Of a stretch of 64,000 nt of DNA, positions 54,478-64,000 are shown one piece after another; within the stretch, counting starts at the first letter, position 1, and every line of letters starts with the position of its first letter. Source of the stretch: ZC4RG29 sp964521255 (GTDB lineage: Bacteria; Bacteroidota; Bacteroidia; Cytophagales; Cyclobacteriaceae); contig CAZFRM010000021.1 in assembly GCA_964521255.1 (NCBI GenBank), forward strand, positions 1 through 64,000, given 5' to 3'. The notes under the pieces are model-generated. The model worked only from the letters and a program-made list of their open reading frames with translations, did no database searches and had not been told where the DNA came from. Both the position numbers and the translations under genes were made by a program.

Positions 54478-57338
54478 AAGGAAAGATTTACAGCATTATT
54501 CTATTTCTGTTTTTGCCAATTTTTAGTTGGGCGGCCGAACCAATTAATCCGACAATTACACCTGCACTATTCCGTTTTAACGATCAAATAACAGTTGTCT
54601 ATGATGTAACGGGTACACCATTGGCTAGCCTTGAAAATGCATGGGCATGGGTTTGGATTCCGGGAACTTCAATTGATGCGAAGTACAATGTTAACCCTGC
54701 CAGTAATAACACAACGCTTACTAATAATGCTAAATTCACCAAATCAACCGACAACGGAAAAACTCTTTTTACACTCGTTTTCACTCCATCCGATTTCTTT
54801 GCAACTGACATCAGTGCTCAAACAAGAATGGGAATCTTGCTTAAAGGGAATGACTGGAGCAATGGCCAGACAACAGACTTCATTGTCGATTTCTGGGATG
54901 GCAGCTTCCAGATCAAACTTACTTCACCCGCGCAACGCCCGCTCTTTGTTGAGAATGGTGATGAAATATCTATTAATGCTGAAACTCCTATTGCTGCAGA
55001 CTACAATCTTTATTTGAATGATGTATTGATTGATGAAGCGGATGACGTTACTACTTATTCATACACGCACACGGTCACTGAAACTTCCGGTTATTCTACC
55101 CTTAAACTGGTTGCGGAAGATGGAGGCAATTCCGATGAAGTAATTTTTCAATATATCATTTCTGGCAATAGCCCAAATGTGGTAAGACCAAGCGGAATTA
55201 TCCCTGGCATAAACTACCACGAAGGTGATAACACCAAAGTTACATTATGCTTGTGGGCGCCGGATAAATCTTCCGTATACCTTCTGGGCGATTTTTCAGA
55301 TTGGGATGTTCTGCCTGAAAATCTAATGAGCAAGGATGGCGAATACTTTTGGATCGAAGTTACCGGGTTAACTTCGGGTGTTGAATATGGATTCAAGTAC
55401 CTCGTGGATGAATCCGTGTATGTAGCTGATCCTTATGCCGACAAGATCCTCGATCCGGATGACCAATATATTCCTTCGGCAGTTTATCCCGGCCTTAAAA
55501 CATATCCTCAAAAAGCGCTTCATCAAAGTTGGTACTTCAACCGTGTCTCAGTATTTCAAACGGGACAAACCGAATACACATGGCAGGTACCTGATTTCGA
55601 GAGACCGGAAAAAGAAAAACTTGTTGTTTACGAATTACTTCTCCGCGATTTCTTTGCTAATGGTGATCGATCTTATAACAACTTAATCGATACAATAAGT
55701 TATTTCAAACGACTTGGCGTAAACGCGATTGAACTTATGCCCATCATGGAGTTCAATGGCAATGAAGGCTGGGGATATAATCCCACATTTATGTTTGCGC
55801 CTGATAAGTATTACGGCACAAAGAATCAGCTGAAGTCTTTTATTGATGCTTGTCACCAGGAAGGAATTGCTGTAATCTTTGACATCGCCATGAATCATCA
55901 GGATATTCCAAATGCCTACGCGATGATGGACTTTGATTTCAGTGCAAATCCAATGAAACCAACAGCAAATAACAAATGGTTTAATACCGATGCCAAACAT
56001 CCTTTCAATGTGTTTTTCGACATGAATCACGAGAGTACTTATACACAAGCATACCTGGACACTGTGAATTATTATTGGCTTAATGAATATAAAATCGATG
56101 GATTCCGGTTTGATCTTTCCAAAGGATTTACGCAAACAAATAATCCATCAAACGTAGGGGCATGGTCATCCTACGATGCATCACGCATTGCAATTCTGAA
56201 GCGAATGGCTGATGAAATATGGGAGCATACACCAAATGCTTATGTCATACTTGAACACTTTGCTGCCAACGATGAGGAAAAAGAACTTGTAGAGTATCGG
56301 TCAGATGAAGGAAAAGGTATGATGGTATGGGGAAATTTAACCCACGCTTACAATCAAAATACAATGGGCTATGCGCAGGATTCGGATATAAGCTGGGTAT
56401 ATTATGAATCAAGAGGATGGAGTGTTCCTCATGTTGTAGGGTACATGGAAAGTCATGATGAAGAGCGGAATATGTTCAAGAACATCACCTATGGAAATGT
56501 TTCCGGTAGCTATAATACAAAGGATATTTCAACAGCGCTCAATCGTGTTAAAGCAGCAGAAGTAATTTTCTATACCATACCAGGCCCTAAGATGTTATGG
56601 CAGTTTGGAGAGTTGGGATATGATCAAAGCATCAACCGTTGTGAAGATGGAACCATCAGTGATGATTGTCGCTTGTCACCAAAGCCAATCAAATGGGACT
56701 ATCTCAATGATCCACAGCGCCACAAATTATTTGAACATACGGCTGACCTTTTAAGGCTTCGGAATACCTACGGTGTATTCACAAATGGAGAGGCTATTCT
56801 TTCAGGTGGTGCATCACTCAATAAACAATTGACTTTAAAAAATAAGCCTTATACATCAACTCCTTCCAGTGCTGATGAGATGAACGCCCAGGTTGTTGTG
56901 AACTTTAACCTTAATGACCAGTCTTTGATTGTAGAATTTCCTCACACGGGTACATGGTATGACTATTATGCGCATGGAGAACCCTTTGAGGTAACATCCA
57001 CTTCCATGGTAATGCTGCTGGCGGCAGGAGAATATAAACTCTTCACCGACGTGATGATCGAAAATCCATTGCCGGTTGAGCCGCCGATAACAGGAATTGA
57101 GGAAACGGTATCGCCCCGGATAAAACTCTATCCCAATCCGGTGCAGGAAAAATTCAGCGTTGAGTTGCCCGGCGAAATGATCACAAGCCTGAATGTACAT
57201 ACGTTACAGGGCCTCTCAATAGCGCCGCGGCGGTTATCATCCAACGAATGGGATGCTGGCCAATTAACTGCAGGATTATACCTGGTAGAGATTAAAACAA
57301 CAAAAAAGATTTATCGAATTAAGATTGTGAAGAATTAA
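54474..57338 (+). CDS. Surface GH13 alpha-amylase with T9SS type A signal (SusG-like role)
   Basis: 954 residues. Signal peptide to SWA (about 20), an N-terminal beta-rich region (about 25-240), a CBM48-like E-set domain (about 255-330, LCLWAPDKSSVYLLGDFSDW), and the GH13 barrel (about 380-790). Catalytic residues: nucleophile Asp547 (DGFRFDLSKG), acid Glu594 (VILEHFAAN), stabiliser Asp662 (MESHDEERN). The C-terminal sorting domain opens IKLYPNPVQEKFSV. It should cut starch outside the cell. Unlike B. thetaiotaomicron SusG it is not a lipoprotein but is exported by the type IX system. Confidence 0.94.
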   Translation: MKGKIYSIILFLFLPIFSWAAEPINPTITPALFRFNDQITVVYDVTGTPLASLENAWAWVWIPGTSIDAKYNVNPASNNTTLTNNAKFTKSTDNGKTLFTLVFTPSDFFATDISAQTRMGILLKGNDWSNGQTTDFIVDFWDGSFQIKLTSPAQRPLFVENGDEISINAETPIAADYNLYLNDVLIDEADDVTTYSYTHTVTETSGYSTLKLVAEDGGNSDEVIFQYIISGNSPNVVRPSGIIPGINYHEGDNTKVTLCLWAPDKSSVYLLGDFSDWDVLPENLMSKDGEYFWIEVTGLTSGVEYGFKYLVDESVYVADPYADKILDPDDQYIPSAVYPGLKTYPQKALHQSWYFNRVSVFQTGQTEYTWQVPDFERPEKEKLVVYELLLRDFFANGDRSYNNLIDTISYFKRLGVNAIELMPIMEFNGNEGWGYNPTFMFAPDKYYGTKNQLKSFIDACHQEGIAVIFDIAMNHQDIPNAYAMMDFDFSANPMKPTANNKWFNTDAKHPFNVFFDMNHESTYTQAYLDTVNYYWLNEYKIDGFRFDLSKGFTQTNNPSNVGAWSSYDASRIAILKRMADEIWEHTPNAYVILEHFAANDEEKELVEYRSDEGKGMMVWGNLTHAYNQNTMGYAQDSDISWVYYESRGWSVPHVVGYMESHDEERNMFKNITYGNVSGSYNTKDISTALNRVKAAEVIFYTIPGPKMLWQFGELGYDQSINRCEDGTISDDCRLSPKPIKWDYLNDPQRHKLFEHTADLLRLRNTYGVFTNGEAILSGGASLNKQLTLKNKPYTSTPSSADEMNAQVVVNFNLNDQSLIVEFPHTGTWYDYYAHGEPFEVTSTSMVMLLAAGEYKLFTDVMIENPLPVEPPITGIEETVSPRIKLYPNPVQEKFSVELPGEMITSLNVHTLQGLSIAPRRLSSNEWDAGQLTAGLYLVEIKTTKKIYRIKIVKN

Positions 57339-57356
57339 CCCAGAACACATAAAACT

Positions 57357-59213
57357 ATGAAGAACGTATTGGTAGTAGCAATTGTGCTGATCGCAAGCCT
57401 CAATACAGAGGCGCAGAAGATTGTTCCGGCAGTTCAGCGCGTTGAGCCACTTTCCTGGTGGACAGGCATGAAGGATCCGAATCTGCAACTAATGGTGCAT
57501 GGACAAAATATTTCATCCACAACGGTCGCGATGAATTATCCCGGCGTGGAAGTAGTGAAAGTGCATCCGGCAGAAAATAAAAATTTCATCTTCATAGATC
57601 TGTTAATAAAACCCGAAGCAAAACCCGGTAACGTGGTGATCAATTTCAATTATGACAAAAAGAAAAAGCTTGTTTACAATTTTGAATTAAAGGAAAGAGA
57701 TAAAAACCGCGTGACTAATGTGATCGACCAAAATGATATTATCTACCTGGTTACACCTGATCGCTTTGTGAATGGAAATCCTAATAACGATGCCGTTACA
57801 GGATTAAAGGAAGGTAAGAACCGGTCTTTTCATGGTGGACGTCACGGCGGTGATATTGAAGGTGTGCTTTCAAAGATTAACTACATGGATGACTTGGGAG
57901 TCACTGTACTTTGGCTGAATCCAGTTTTGGAGAATGACATGAAGGAATACTCATATCATGGTTATGCTACCACTGATTATTATAAAGTTGATCCGCGGTA
58001 TGGGACAAATGAGTTGTATAAAAAACTTGGTGATGACCTCCATGCAAAAGATATGAAATTGATTATGGACATGGTCTTCAATCACTGCGGACTTGAGCAC
58101 TGGTGGATGAAAGATATGCCTTTTGCTGATTGGGTACATGATTATCCAAACTACAAGATCACTAACTATTCTATCAGCTCGTTATCTGATCCTCATGCAG
58201 CAGAGAGTGATCAGAAGCAAATGGAAAGAGGATGGTTTGTTTCTCAAATGCCTGATTTGAATCATGATAATCCTTTCATGGCTACTTATTTGATTCAGAA
58301 TAGCATCTGGTGGATTGAATACGCAGGGTTGGATGGCATACGCATGGATACATATCCCTATAACAAAAAAGAATTTATGTCTGAATGGGCAAAGAAAGTT
58401 CATGATGAGTACCCATCACTCTACCTCGTTGGTGAAACGTGGGTAGAAAATGAAGCGCTTGAAGCTTTGTGGTCAAATCGTGGACCTTCGTATAAAGGAG
58501 ATTTCAATTCAAATATGAATAGCATGACTGATTTTCCTTTATGTTTTGCTATGCACAAAGCGTTTAAGAAAGAAGGCAGCATGTTTGAATTGTATCGCGT
58601 ACTAAGCCAGGACTTTGTCTATTATGATGCAGCATTAAATAAAACATTTGCTGACAATCATGACATGGATAGAATATTCTATGTGATGGATGAAGACATA
58701 AACAAATTCAAACTCGCCATGACATTTTTCCTGACAACGCGTGGCATCCCTCAGCTTTATTACGGTACAGAAATACTCATGAAGGGACATGGTGATCACG
58801 GGATCATCCGCGAAGATTTTCCCGGAGGGTGGACGGAAGACACACGTAACGCTTTTTCAGCAAGCGGACGAACAGATGCTGAGAATGAAGCCTTCGATCA
58901 TATTCAGAAGTTACTTAAGTGGAGAAGATCAAGTGAGGCATTTAACAACGGGCATCTTAAACACTTTATACCTTTTGATAATGTATATGTATATAATCAA
59001 AAGTCGGATAAAGAATCGGTTGTCGTAATCATCAACAATAGCGACAAGTCAGTAAAACCCGATATGTCACGGTTCGGGGAAATATTAAAAGGTTATGACG
59101 GCGCAACGGAGCTGCTTACCAATAAAAAAATCGTTAACCTAAACGAAGTGGAAATCGATGCCAACACCTCAATGGTGTTGGTGTTGAATCCACAGCTAAA
59201 GGCTAATAAATAA
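57357..59213 (+). CDS. susA: GH13 neopullulanase/cyclomaltodextrinase (SusA-like)
   Basis: 618 residues. Signal peptide ending TEAQ, so periplasmic. A cyclomaltodextrinase N-terminal domain (about 20-115, PLSWWTGMKDPNLQLMVHG) precedes the GH13 barrel: IIYLVTPDRFVNGNPNND, MDMVFNHCGLEHWWM, nucleophile Asp331 (DGIRMDTYPY), acid Glu360 (LVGETWVEN) and Asp436 (FADNHDMDR). A beta-sandwich end domain follows. It breaks imported maltooligosaccharides to smaller sugars. It starts 18 bp after the surface amylase gene. Confidence 0.93.
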   Translation: MKNVLVVAIVLIASLNTEAQKIVPAVQRVEPLSWWTGMKDPNLQLMVHGQNISSTTVAMNYPGVEVVKVHPAENKNFIFIDLLIKPEAKPGNVVINFNYDKKKKLVYNFELKERDKNRVTNVIDQNDIIYLVTPDRFVNGNPNNDAVTGLKEGKNRSFHGGRHGGDIEGVLSKINYMDDLGVTVLWLNPVLENDMKEYSYHGYATTDYYKVDPRYGTNELYKKLGDDLHAKDMKLIMDMVFNHCGLEHWWMKDMPFADWVHDYPNYKITNYSISSLSDPHAAESDQKQMERGWFVSQMPDLNHDNPFMATYLIQNSIWWIEYAGLDGIRMDTYPYNKKEFMSEWAKKVHDEYPSLYLVGETWVENEALEALWSNRGPSYKGDFNSNMNSMTDFPLCFAMHKAFKKEGSMFELYRVLSQDFVYYDAALNKTFADNHDMDRIFYVMDEDINKFKLAMTFFLTTRGIPQLYYGTEILMKGHGDHGIIREDFPGGWTEDTRNAFSASGRTDAENEAFDHIQKLLKWRRSSEAFNNGHLKHFIPFDNVYVYNQKSDKESVVVIINNSDKSVKPDMSRFGEILKGYDGATELLTNKKIVNLNEVEIDANTSMVLVLNPQLKANK

Positions 59214-59236
59214 ATTTAACAAACCTAACTTAACCA

Positions 59237-59271
59237 TAACCCTCTAGGGGTTTCAAACCCTTGGAGGGTTA
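59237..59271. terminator. Imperfect palindrome between susA-like and susB genes
   Basis: A 35-bp near-palindrome beginning TAACCCTC and ending GAGGGTTA, centred on TTTCAAA; its strands pair at all but a few positions. No T-run follows, so it may be a dispersed intergenic repeat or attenuator and not a true terminator. Confidence 0.5.
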
Positions 59272-59301
59272 GCTAGAAGGTGACTTGATTAAAAACAAAA
59301 C

Positions 59302-61311
59302 ATGACCAGAATCATTATTACGTTCTCAACACTTATATGTGTTTTATGGAGTTGCACACCAAAGCAGGAATCAAAAACCTTACAACTCGCATCTCCTGAG
59401 AATAAACTTGCTGTTATGTTCTATCTCACAAAGGAAGGTGTGCCTGGCTACCTGGCCTCGTTTAATGGCAAGATGGTGATTGACAGCTCACGACTTGGGT
59501 TTGAATTGAATAATATTTCTTCCCTCGACAAGGGATTTCAAATTTTAAATTCAACGCAATCAACCGTTGATACAACATGGGAACAGCCCTGGGGAGAGGA
59601 ACGTTTTATCCGTGATCATCACAATGAACTGAAAATTGAATTAGCTGAAACGCAAGGGGAGAAGCGCAAGATGAATATTGTCTTTCGTGCTTTCGATTAC
59701 GGTTTAGGTTTTCGCTATGAATTTCCTGAACAGGAAAATCTTGAAACGTTTGAGATCAGCGATGAACTCACAGAGTTTAACATGGTCGACAATCAGCTCG
59801 CATGGTGGATACCTGCATACAAAGGCAATCGTGATGAATTTATTTTCAAGAAAGATCCTATCAATAATTTGCCACCGGTGCTTACGCCACTTACTATAGA
59901 AACTACTGATGGACTTTATTTGAGCATTCACGAAGCTGCTCTCGTAGATTTTTCAAGTATGGCTATAGAGTCATTAGGTGATAATAAACTTAAATGCGAT
60001 TTATTTCCCTGGAAAAATGGTGTGCGCACTTATGTTACTACTCCTCAAACTTCACCCTGGCGTACCATTCAAATTGCTGAAAAATCAGGCGACCTGATCA
60101 CTTCCTACCTGATACTTAACCTTAATGAACCCAACAAGATCGGCGATGTATCTTGGGTGAAGCCTGGAAAGTATGTAGGGGTATGGTGGGAGATGCACCT
60201 GGGAACGGGCACATGGCACCAGGGACCCAAGCATGCCGCCAATACCAAAAACACAAAACGATACATTGACTTTGCCGCAAAGCATGGCTTCAACGGAGTA
60301 TTGGTTGAAGGTTGGAACTGGGGTTGGGATGGAAACTGGATGAATGGTGGAGAGAACTTTAAGTTCACCAAAGCTTACCCGGACTATGACATTGAAGAGC
60401 TTAGTCGTTACGCTGCATCAAAGAATGTATTTTTAATTGGCCATCACGAAACAGGTGCAGCGGTGGAGAATTATGAAAATCAACTGGATGATGCAATGAA
60501 GTTTTTGGAAGATCATGGTATGAAGGCTGTGAAGACTGGTTATGTGGGGGATAGCATTAACAATGGTGAGTGGCACTTCGGACAATACATGGTGCGGCAT
60601 CAACAGAAAGTTGCCGAGGTAGCGGCAAAACATCATGTGATGTTGGTCGCTCATGAAACAGTTAAGGATACCGGACTTCGCAGAACGTATCCCAACTTTA
60701 TTGCAAGGGAAGATGCAAGAGGGCAAGAGTACAATGCATGGTCGAGCGACGGAGGAAATCCGCCAAGTCATGTTACTATTCTGCCATTTACCAGGCTCCT
60801 AGCCGGACCGATGGACTACACACCAGGCATTTTTGATCTTACGTTGCCCACGCAAGCCACTAATCAAATCAATGGAACGCTGGCAAAGGAACTTGCTCTT
60901 TATGTAATTATCTACACCCCTATGCAGATGGCGTGCGATCTCCCTGAAAATTATGAAGGACATCCGGCATTCCAATTCATAAAAGACGTAGCAACAGATT
61001 GGGAAACCACTAAAGTGCTCGATGCAAAAATAGGAGAGTACGTTACTATTGCCCGTAAGCAACGAAATTCAGAGAACTGGTTTCTGGGCAGCATTACTAA
61101 CGAGAAAGCAAGAAAGACAACAATTAATTTTGATTTTCTATCACCCGGAAAAACCTACAGCGCCACAATTTACAAGGATGCTTCCGATACCGATTATCTT
61201 AAAAATCCAACTGCATATAAAATTGAAAAGCTATCGGTCACTTCAGAAACCAGGCTTGATTTTGATCTCGCGACTAGTGGTGGGGTGGCTATCAGTATAA
61301 TTTCAAACTAA
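59302..61311 (+). CDS. susB: GH97 alpha-glucosidase (SusB-like)
   Basis: 669 residues, probable lipoprotein (LWSC near residue 18). GH97 pattern: LASPENKLAVMFYLTKEGVPGY at the N-terminus, SRLGFEL, the central barrel with KYVGVWWEMH and KHGFNGVLVEGWNWGWDG, then VAHETVKDTGLRRTYPNF and ARGQEYNAWSSDGGNPP, whose Glu residues match the metal-binding and catalytic positions of inverting SusB enzymes. A C-terminal beta domain follows. It releases glucose from maltooligosaccharides in the periplasm. Final gene of the locus. Confidence 0.94.
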   Translation: MTRIIITFSTLICVLWSCTPKQESKTLQLASPENKLAVMFYLTKEGVPGYLASFNGKMVIDSSRLGFELNNISSLDKGFQILNSTQSTVDTTWEQPWGEERFIRDHHNELKIELAETQGEKRKMNIVFRAFDYGLGFRYEFPEQENLETFEISDELTEFNMVDNQLAWWIPAYKGNRDEFIFKKDPINNLPPVLTPLTIETTDGLYLSIHEAALVDFSSMAIESLGDNKLKCDLFPWKNGVRTYVTTPQTSPWRTIQIAEKSGDLITSYLILNLNEPNKIGDVSWVKPGKYVGVWWEMHLGTGTWHQGPKHAANTKNTKRYIDFAAKHGFNGVLVEGWNWGWDGNWMNGGENFKFTKAYPDYDIEELSRYAASKNVFLIGHHETGAAVENYENQLDDAMKFLEDHGMKAVKTGYVGDSINNGEWHFGQYMVRHQQKVAEVAAKHHVMLVAHETVKDTGLRRTYPNFIAREDARGQEYNAWSSDGGNPPSHVTILPFTRLLAGPMDYTPGIFDLTLPTQATNQINGTLAKELALYVIIYTPMQMACDLPENYEGHPAFQFIKDVATDWETTKVLDAKIGEYVTIARKQRNSENWFLGSITNEKARKTTINFDFLSPGKTYSATIYKDASDTDYLKNPTAYKIEKLSVTSETRLDFDLATSGGVAISIISN

Positions 61312-61486
61312 ATTATCATTGTTGTCCGACTAAAATGTATCATTCGTTTCAATCCCTTGATTTTCTTGATTCCATAGTCTCTCTCCCTCGGAGAGAGGAA
61401 GGAGTGAGGCCAGATAAAGAAGCATCAAGAAAATCAAGGGATTAGTAGGTGTTCGTTTTTTTAGTCGGATAACAGTGCTAAACTAC
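61308..61486. mobile_element. Second MITE-like element, palindromic, related ends
   Basis: Spans about 61317-61477. The ends read CATTGTTGTCCGACTAAAA and, inverted, CACTGTTATCCGACTAAAA, close to the perfect ends of the element at 5625-5760. An inner pair of perfect 20-bp arms (61351-61370 and 61424-61443) surrounds a CTCTCTCC/GGAGAGAG hairpin. The flanks CTAAATTAT and CTAAACTAC agree at 7 of 9 positions, a possible worn target duplication. It abuts the susB stop codon. Confidence 0.65.
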
Positions 61487-61541
61487 TTAAAATGATTTGT
61501 CAGCTTTAATCTATTATAACTACCTAAACGAAGCCGAAAGG

Positions 61542-61568
61542 GCGGAGCAAAAATGCTTCGCTCTTTTT
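61542..61568 (+). terminator. Probable terminator after the susB region
   Basis: Stem GCGGAGCA / TGCTTCGC with one mismatch around AAAA, then TCTTTTT. It lies downstream of the MITE-like element, between the convergent susB and hybrid kinase genes, and could act in the plus direction. Confidence 0.6.
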
Positions 61569-61659
61569 GTTGATATCAGGATTAGTAAGGCTGTTCCTAT
61601 TAACTTCTAACGCCTGGGATGCCGGCAAAGGCAGGATTTAACTGAATAACTGGCAACTA

Positions 61660-64000
61660 TTAACTCTTACGGTCCCGTCGAATATTCGCCGACCACTTTT
61701 GAATCATGGCGGCCATATCTTCTTTCTTGATGGGCTTGCTTATATAATCGTCCATCCCCGCATTAATACATTCTTCACGATCACTTTCCAGTGCATTGGC
61801 AGTCATTGCTATAATAACAGGCCTTGTTCCGTTGCGATGACGAATAATTCGTGTTGCTTCCAGTCCATCCATGCCGGGCATTTGTACATCCATGAGAATA
61901 ATGTCATGCCTTGTTTTATGAAATACGTCTATTGCTTCTTGTCCGTCCGAGGCCGTATCAGCTGAATATCCCATCTTTCCTAAGATGCGATTAGCCAACT
62001 TCTGATTCACTTCATTATCATCTACAACGAGGATACGCAAAGACGGACTTTGCTCTTCTTTGCCATTGGCATGTATAGCATTAGTCTCGGTAGTCGTGTG
62101 TGATGCTGTGGGATGTCCACGAAGATGATTTACTATTTGTTTCCAAAGTAAATTTTGCTTCACGGGTTTTGTGAGAATAGAAGAGAACAGATGTGCATAG
62201 TCTCTTGATCGCTCATCTCCAATTGAACTTAATAAAAGAATAGGAGTACTGACACCATTCTCCTTCAATATTTCGGCAAATTGTACACCATTCATCTCCG
62301 GCATTTGCATATCCGTGAGGATAAGATCAAAGTTGTTATCCTTGATTAAACCAAGGGCTTCTTTTGCAGAGTCCGCCAATGTTGTAATAAATTTCCATTG
62401 CTCTAACTGATTTTTGAGAATGGTTCGGTTGGTTGCATTATCATCGACAACTAATATTGACTTGCCTTCAATGCCCGATGTATTGGAGTGAACATAGGTC
62501 TTAATTGCTTTAATGCTTGAAGAAGCTTTAATAGTAAATGTGAATACTGTTCCATTCTCAGGTTCACTTTCCACCGTAATATTTCCGCCCATAAGGTGTA
62601 CCAGCTTTTCACAGATGGCAAGTCCAAGCCCCGTTCCGCCGTATTGCCGGGTGGTAGAAGAATCAACCTGAGAGAAAGGTTTAAATAATCGCTCAAGTTT
62701 ATCTTTTGGAATTCCAATACCGGTATCACGTACTTCAAAGGCCAATTCAACGTGCTCGCTATCCAGTTTCATTAAGTGAACACCAAGAAATACTTCACCT
62801 TGCCGCGTGAATTTAATGGCATTCCCGATCAGGTTAATTAAGACCTGCCGAAGTCGCAAGCTATCCCCAATAATCTGGGGAGGTACATTATAATCGATCT
62901 GATAAATTAAATCAAGTTCAGGCTTAGATGCGCGGCTTGTGAATAGATCAAATACTTCTTCTATACACCTGCGAAGATCAAAATCTCTTTCTTCAAGTTC
63001 CATCTTGCCCGATTCGATCTTTGAAAAATCAAGAATATCATTAATAACCGTAAGAAGGCTTTCACTGCTATTACGAATGATACCAAGATATTCCCGTTGT
63101 TCTCCGTTTAATGAAGTTTCACCAAGGAGAGATGACATGCCGATTACGCCATTCATGGGTGTTCGTATCTCATGACTCATCATGGCAAGGAATGTACTCT
63201 TCGCGCGATTGGCTTGTTCAGCTTCATGTCTCGCTTTTTCGGCTTCTTCACGGGCTTTCCGTTCCTCGCGTGTGGAAACGGCGAGTTTCTCAGTCCTTTC
63301 TTTTACAAGGCGTTCAAGTTGTTTCTTTTGAAGATTGATGGCACGTATGCGAATGCGATAAGCTCCGATTATAAGTGCACCAAGCGCTAACAGCGAAAGA
63401 ATTCGAAACCAGGTGGTCTTCCACAAAGGAGGTGTGATGCTTAATTGAACACCGATCATATCGGGTGACCAGTTACCCTGGTTGTCAAGACCTTTTACTT
63501 TAAACACATAATCTCCCGGGTTGAGATTGGTATACGTAGCCGCGCGCTTTGTATCGATGTAATTCCAATCTTTATCAAAGCCTTCCAGCATGTAGGCGTA
63601 TCGTTTACGATCGCTTGCGGTGTAATTCAGCGAAGCGAATTCAAATGAGAAAACGGATTGATCGTAATCCAGCGTTATGGCTTTTGTTTCACCAATGCTC
63701 TTTTTTAAAATACCTTCACCCGTTATCGGTACCGACTTATTAAACACTTCAAAGTTTGTGAGTACAAGGGGAGGAGTGAAGGAAACATCGCGAACGCTAT
63801 CCGGGTGAAACGTGTTGAACCCATTAATGCCACCAAAATAAAGTTTACCTGAACGGCTTTTCCAGTAAGCATGTTTAAATTCATCCGACTGAAGGCCATC
63901 GGCCATGGTGTAGTTCTTGAATACTTTTGTTTGCGGGTTAAACCTCGAAAGACCCTTGTTGGTACTGATCCACAAATCACCATGATCATCTTCAAGAATC
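61660..64000 (-). CDS. Hybrid two-component sensor kinase, N-terminus beyond the window
   Basis: At least 778 codons are visible; the frame runs off the right edge (GDLWISTNKGLSRF is the end of a propeller repeat). Order from there: final sensor propeller blades, Y_Y_Y domain, a membrane helix (WFRILSLLALGALIIGAY), HisKA (MMSHEIRTPMNGVIGM), HATPase (NLIGNAIKFTRQGE, GTGLGLAICEKLVHLMGG), receiver 1 (VDDNATN...LILTDMQMPEMNG) and receiver 2 (VDDNEVN...IILMDVQMPGMDG). No DNA-binding domain follows, so it signals through phosphotransfer and not as a classic one-protein hybrid regulator. Convergent with the starch locus; a link is unproven. Confidence 0.93.
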   Translation of the reverse strand, partial: ILEDDHGDLWISTNKGLSRFNPQTKVFKNYTMADGLQSDEFKHAYWKSRSGKLYFGGINGFNTFHPDSVRDVSFTPPLVLTNFEVFNKSVPITGEGILKKSIGETKAITLDYDQSVFSFEFASLNYTASDRKRYAYMLEGFDKDWNYIDTKRAATYTNLNPGDYVFKVKGLDNQGNWSPDMIGVQLSITPPLWKTTWFRILSLLALGALIIGAYRIRIRAINLQKKQLERLVKERTEKLAVSTREERKAREEAEKARHEAEQANRAKSTFLAMMSHEIRTPMNGVIGMSSLLGETSLNGEQREYLGIIRNSSESLLTVINDILDFSKIESGKMELEERDFDLRRCIEEVFDLFTSRASKPELDLIYQIDYNVPPQIIGDSLRLRQVLINLIGNAIKFTRQGEVFLGVHLMKLDSEHVELAFEVRDTGIGIPKDKLERLFKPFSQVDSSTTRQYGGTGLGLAICEKLVHLMGGNITVESEPENGTVFTFTIKASSSIKAIKTYVHSNTSGIEGKSILVVDDNATNRTILKNQLEQWKFITTLADSAKEALGLIKDNNFDLILTDMQMPEMNGVQFAEILKENGVSTPILLLSSIGDERSRDYAHLFSSILTKPVKQNLLWKQIVNHLRGHPTASHTTTETNAIHANGKEEQSPSLRILVVDDNEVNQKLANRILGKMGYSADTASDGQEAIDVFHKTRHDIILMDVQMPGMDGLEATRIIRHRNGTRPVIIAMTANALESDREECINAGMDDYISKPIKKEDMAAMIQKWSANIRRDRKS

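Overview
The window reads as a Bacteroidota chromosome segment, most likely a Cytophagales-type environmental bacterium. Evidence: two type IX secretion (T9SS) sorting-signal classes (type A on the giant PA14 protein and a GH13 amylase, type B/CHU_C on a beta-helix protein), a PorP/SprF protein, a SusC/SusD pair, a propeller-type membrane regulator, A+T-rich intergenic DNA and mostly no Shine-Dalgarno sequences. I cannot name the species.

Layout. (1) 1-5.6 kb: a tRNA-Thr(TGT) cut by the window edge, a 1575-residue secreted PA14/Ig-like repeat protein, then a decayed copy of the tRNA 3' half and a 136-bp MITE-like element. (2) 5.9-40.4 kb: a capsule/exopolysaccharide locus of the Wzx/Wzy type: Wza-like exporter, Wzc-like tyrosine kinase, Wzy-like polymerase, flippase, WbaP/WcaJ-type initiating transferase, WecG/TagA transferase, several other glycosyltransferases, deacetylases, a GNAT acetyltransferase, sugar C-methyltransferases, CDP-sugar genes (rfbF, rfbC) and GDP-fucose genes (gmd, fcl). 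A PorP/SprF-SPOR protein and its likely T9SS type B cargo interrupt it at 17.7-22.7 kb. The middle (24.5-36 kb) holds many dead genes: copies of one cytidylyltransferase-like gene, an rfbF-rfbC ghost and an MBOAT O-acyltransferase pseudogene. (3) 40.4-42.7 kb: a histidine kinase and a receiver-CRP fused regulator. (4) 43.6-61.3 kb: a 2,3-diketo-L-gulonate reductase, then a starch/maltodextrin utilization locus: propeller/HTH regulator, susC, susD, susE-like, a T9SS-exported GH13 amylase, a GH13 neopullulanase-like enzyme and a GH97 alpha-glucosidase. A second MITE-like element and a convergent hybrid histidine kinase running off the window close it.

The most interesting unlabelled signal is a recurring dyad, RTGAY-N4-RTCAY, in front of the exopolysaccharide transcription units. 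Seven exact copies lie between genes; at four of them, and at one degenerate copy, an extra ATGAY half-site sits exactly 17 bp upstream. It resembles CRP/FNR-family operators, and the receiver-CRP regulator coded beside the locus is the obvious candidate to bind it. That link is inference.
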